Source: WRHT01 sp031550525 (GTDB lineage: Bacteria; Desulfobacterota; Desulfovibrionia; Desulfovibrionales; Desulfovibrionaceae). Taken from it: a stretch of 38,477 nucleotides of DNA. The notes below the pieces were generated by a model. It searched no databases. It saw only the letters and a program-made list of their open reading frames with translations, and was not told the DNA's origin. Positions 38,328 to 38,477 of this stretch are shown here, piece after piece (position 1 is the first letter of the stretch; each line of letters starts with the position of its first letter). The DNA lies in NCBI GenBank assembly GCA_031550525.1, contig JAVBON010000042.1:1-38477 (forward strand). The letters run 5' to 3'. The translations under genes were made by a program, and so were the position numbers.

Positions 38328-38425
38328 TCGAGAGGGAAGGGGAAGGAACCCTTTGAAAAGGGTTCCTTCCCCTTCCCTCTCGAGCTCTGACATCCCCAGA
38401 CTCCTATACTTTTTAATTAGTTGGT
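38328..38425. repeat. long hairpin repeat, family A, copy 3 (inverted)
   Basis: Arms 38328-38354 and 38357-38383 are perfectly complementary, core TCGAGAGGGAAGGGGAAGGA. The right flank, read on the minus strand (AGTATAGGAGTCTGGGGATG then AGAGC), matches the left flank of copy 2 in the liv locus. It lies 18 bases upstream of the dxr start codon, so it would form part of the dxr leader if the promoter lies further upstream. Confidence 0.85.
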
Positions 38426-38477
38426 ATGGGGCTGAGGTTAAATTATCTTGTACGTATTTTTTACGTTTATGGAAAAT
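38426..38477. other. window end, upstream of dxr; nothing seen
   Basis: A+T-rich, probably part of the dxr promoter region, truncated by the window edge. Confidence 0.3.

Overview
The window looks like chromosomal DNA of a Gram-negative, Desulfovibrio-type member of the Desulfobacterota. That is an inference from: a complete LivKHMGF amino-acid importer, large hybrid sensor kinases, an orange-protein/NifX-like Fe-Mo cluster protein, CI/S24-type stand-alone regulators, a FliA-type promoter, two sigma54-type promoters, and G+C-rich genes separated by A+T-rich spacers full of small palindromic repeats. No phage structural genes, integrase, transposase, plasmid genes or CRISPR array were seen.

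Layout. 112-310: tRNA-Gln(CUG) and tRNA-Glu(UUC) on the minus strand behind a good sigma70 promoter. 583-2497: an inner-membrane-anchored OmpA-like protein and a GT4 glycosyltransferase, both minus. 2844-8063: livK, then livHMGF, with a long hairpin repeat between livK and livH. 8407-9852: two divergent HTH regulators of the phage CI type, with an unexplained inverted repeat between them. 10067-10963: a DnaJ-like cochaperone. 11217-18739: a three-gene minus-strand unit of a PotD-like periplasmic binding protein and two membrane hybrid histidine kinases, the most interesting locus here. 19314-21565: a small excisionase-type HTH gene, an unknown protein, a stand-alone CBM48 domain and a SAM methyltransferase. 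21727-23967: a soluble GAF-PAS hybrid kinase. 24405-25577: an MFS transporter. 26056-27196: a small protein behind a sigma28 promoter and a YbjQ-like protein behind a sigma54 promoter. 27609-29604: rlpA and prmC. 30002-30391: NifX/ORP-like protein. 30460-31968: a rhodanese-YceI fusion and a PilZ protein. 32423-34763: nusB with an acidic insert and a DHA2 drug-efflux MFS. 35151-38309: a long-chain acyl-CoA synthetase and dxr.

How genes fit together. The Liv genes form one importer. The binding protein and two kinases probably form a polyamine-like solute sensor: no permease or ATPase is nearby, and only the last kinase carries an HPt domain. That same kinase has a Gly in place of the H-box Glu and a Glu in place of the Asp in its first receiver, so it may act more as a relay or partner than as a kinase.

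The intergenic DNA is unusual. At least three families of small non-autonomous repeats occur: long purine/pyrimidine hairpins (three copies), a hairpin element lying directly after intrinsic terminators (two copies, with matching changes in both arms), and a MITE-like element with about 19-bp terminal inverted repeats (one intact copy, one decayed copy and fragments).
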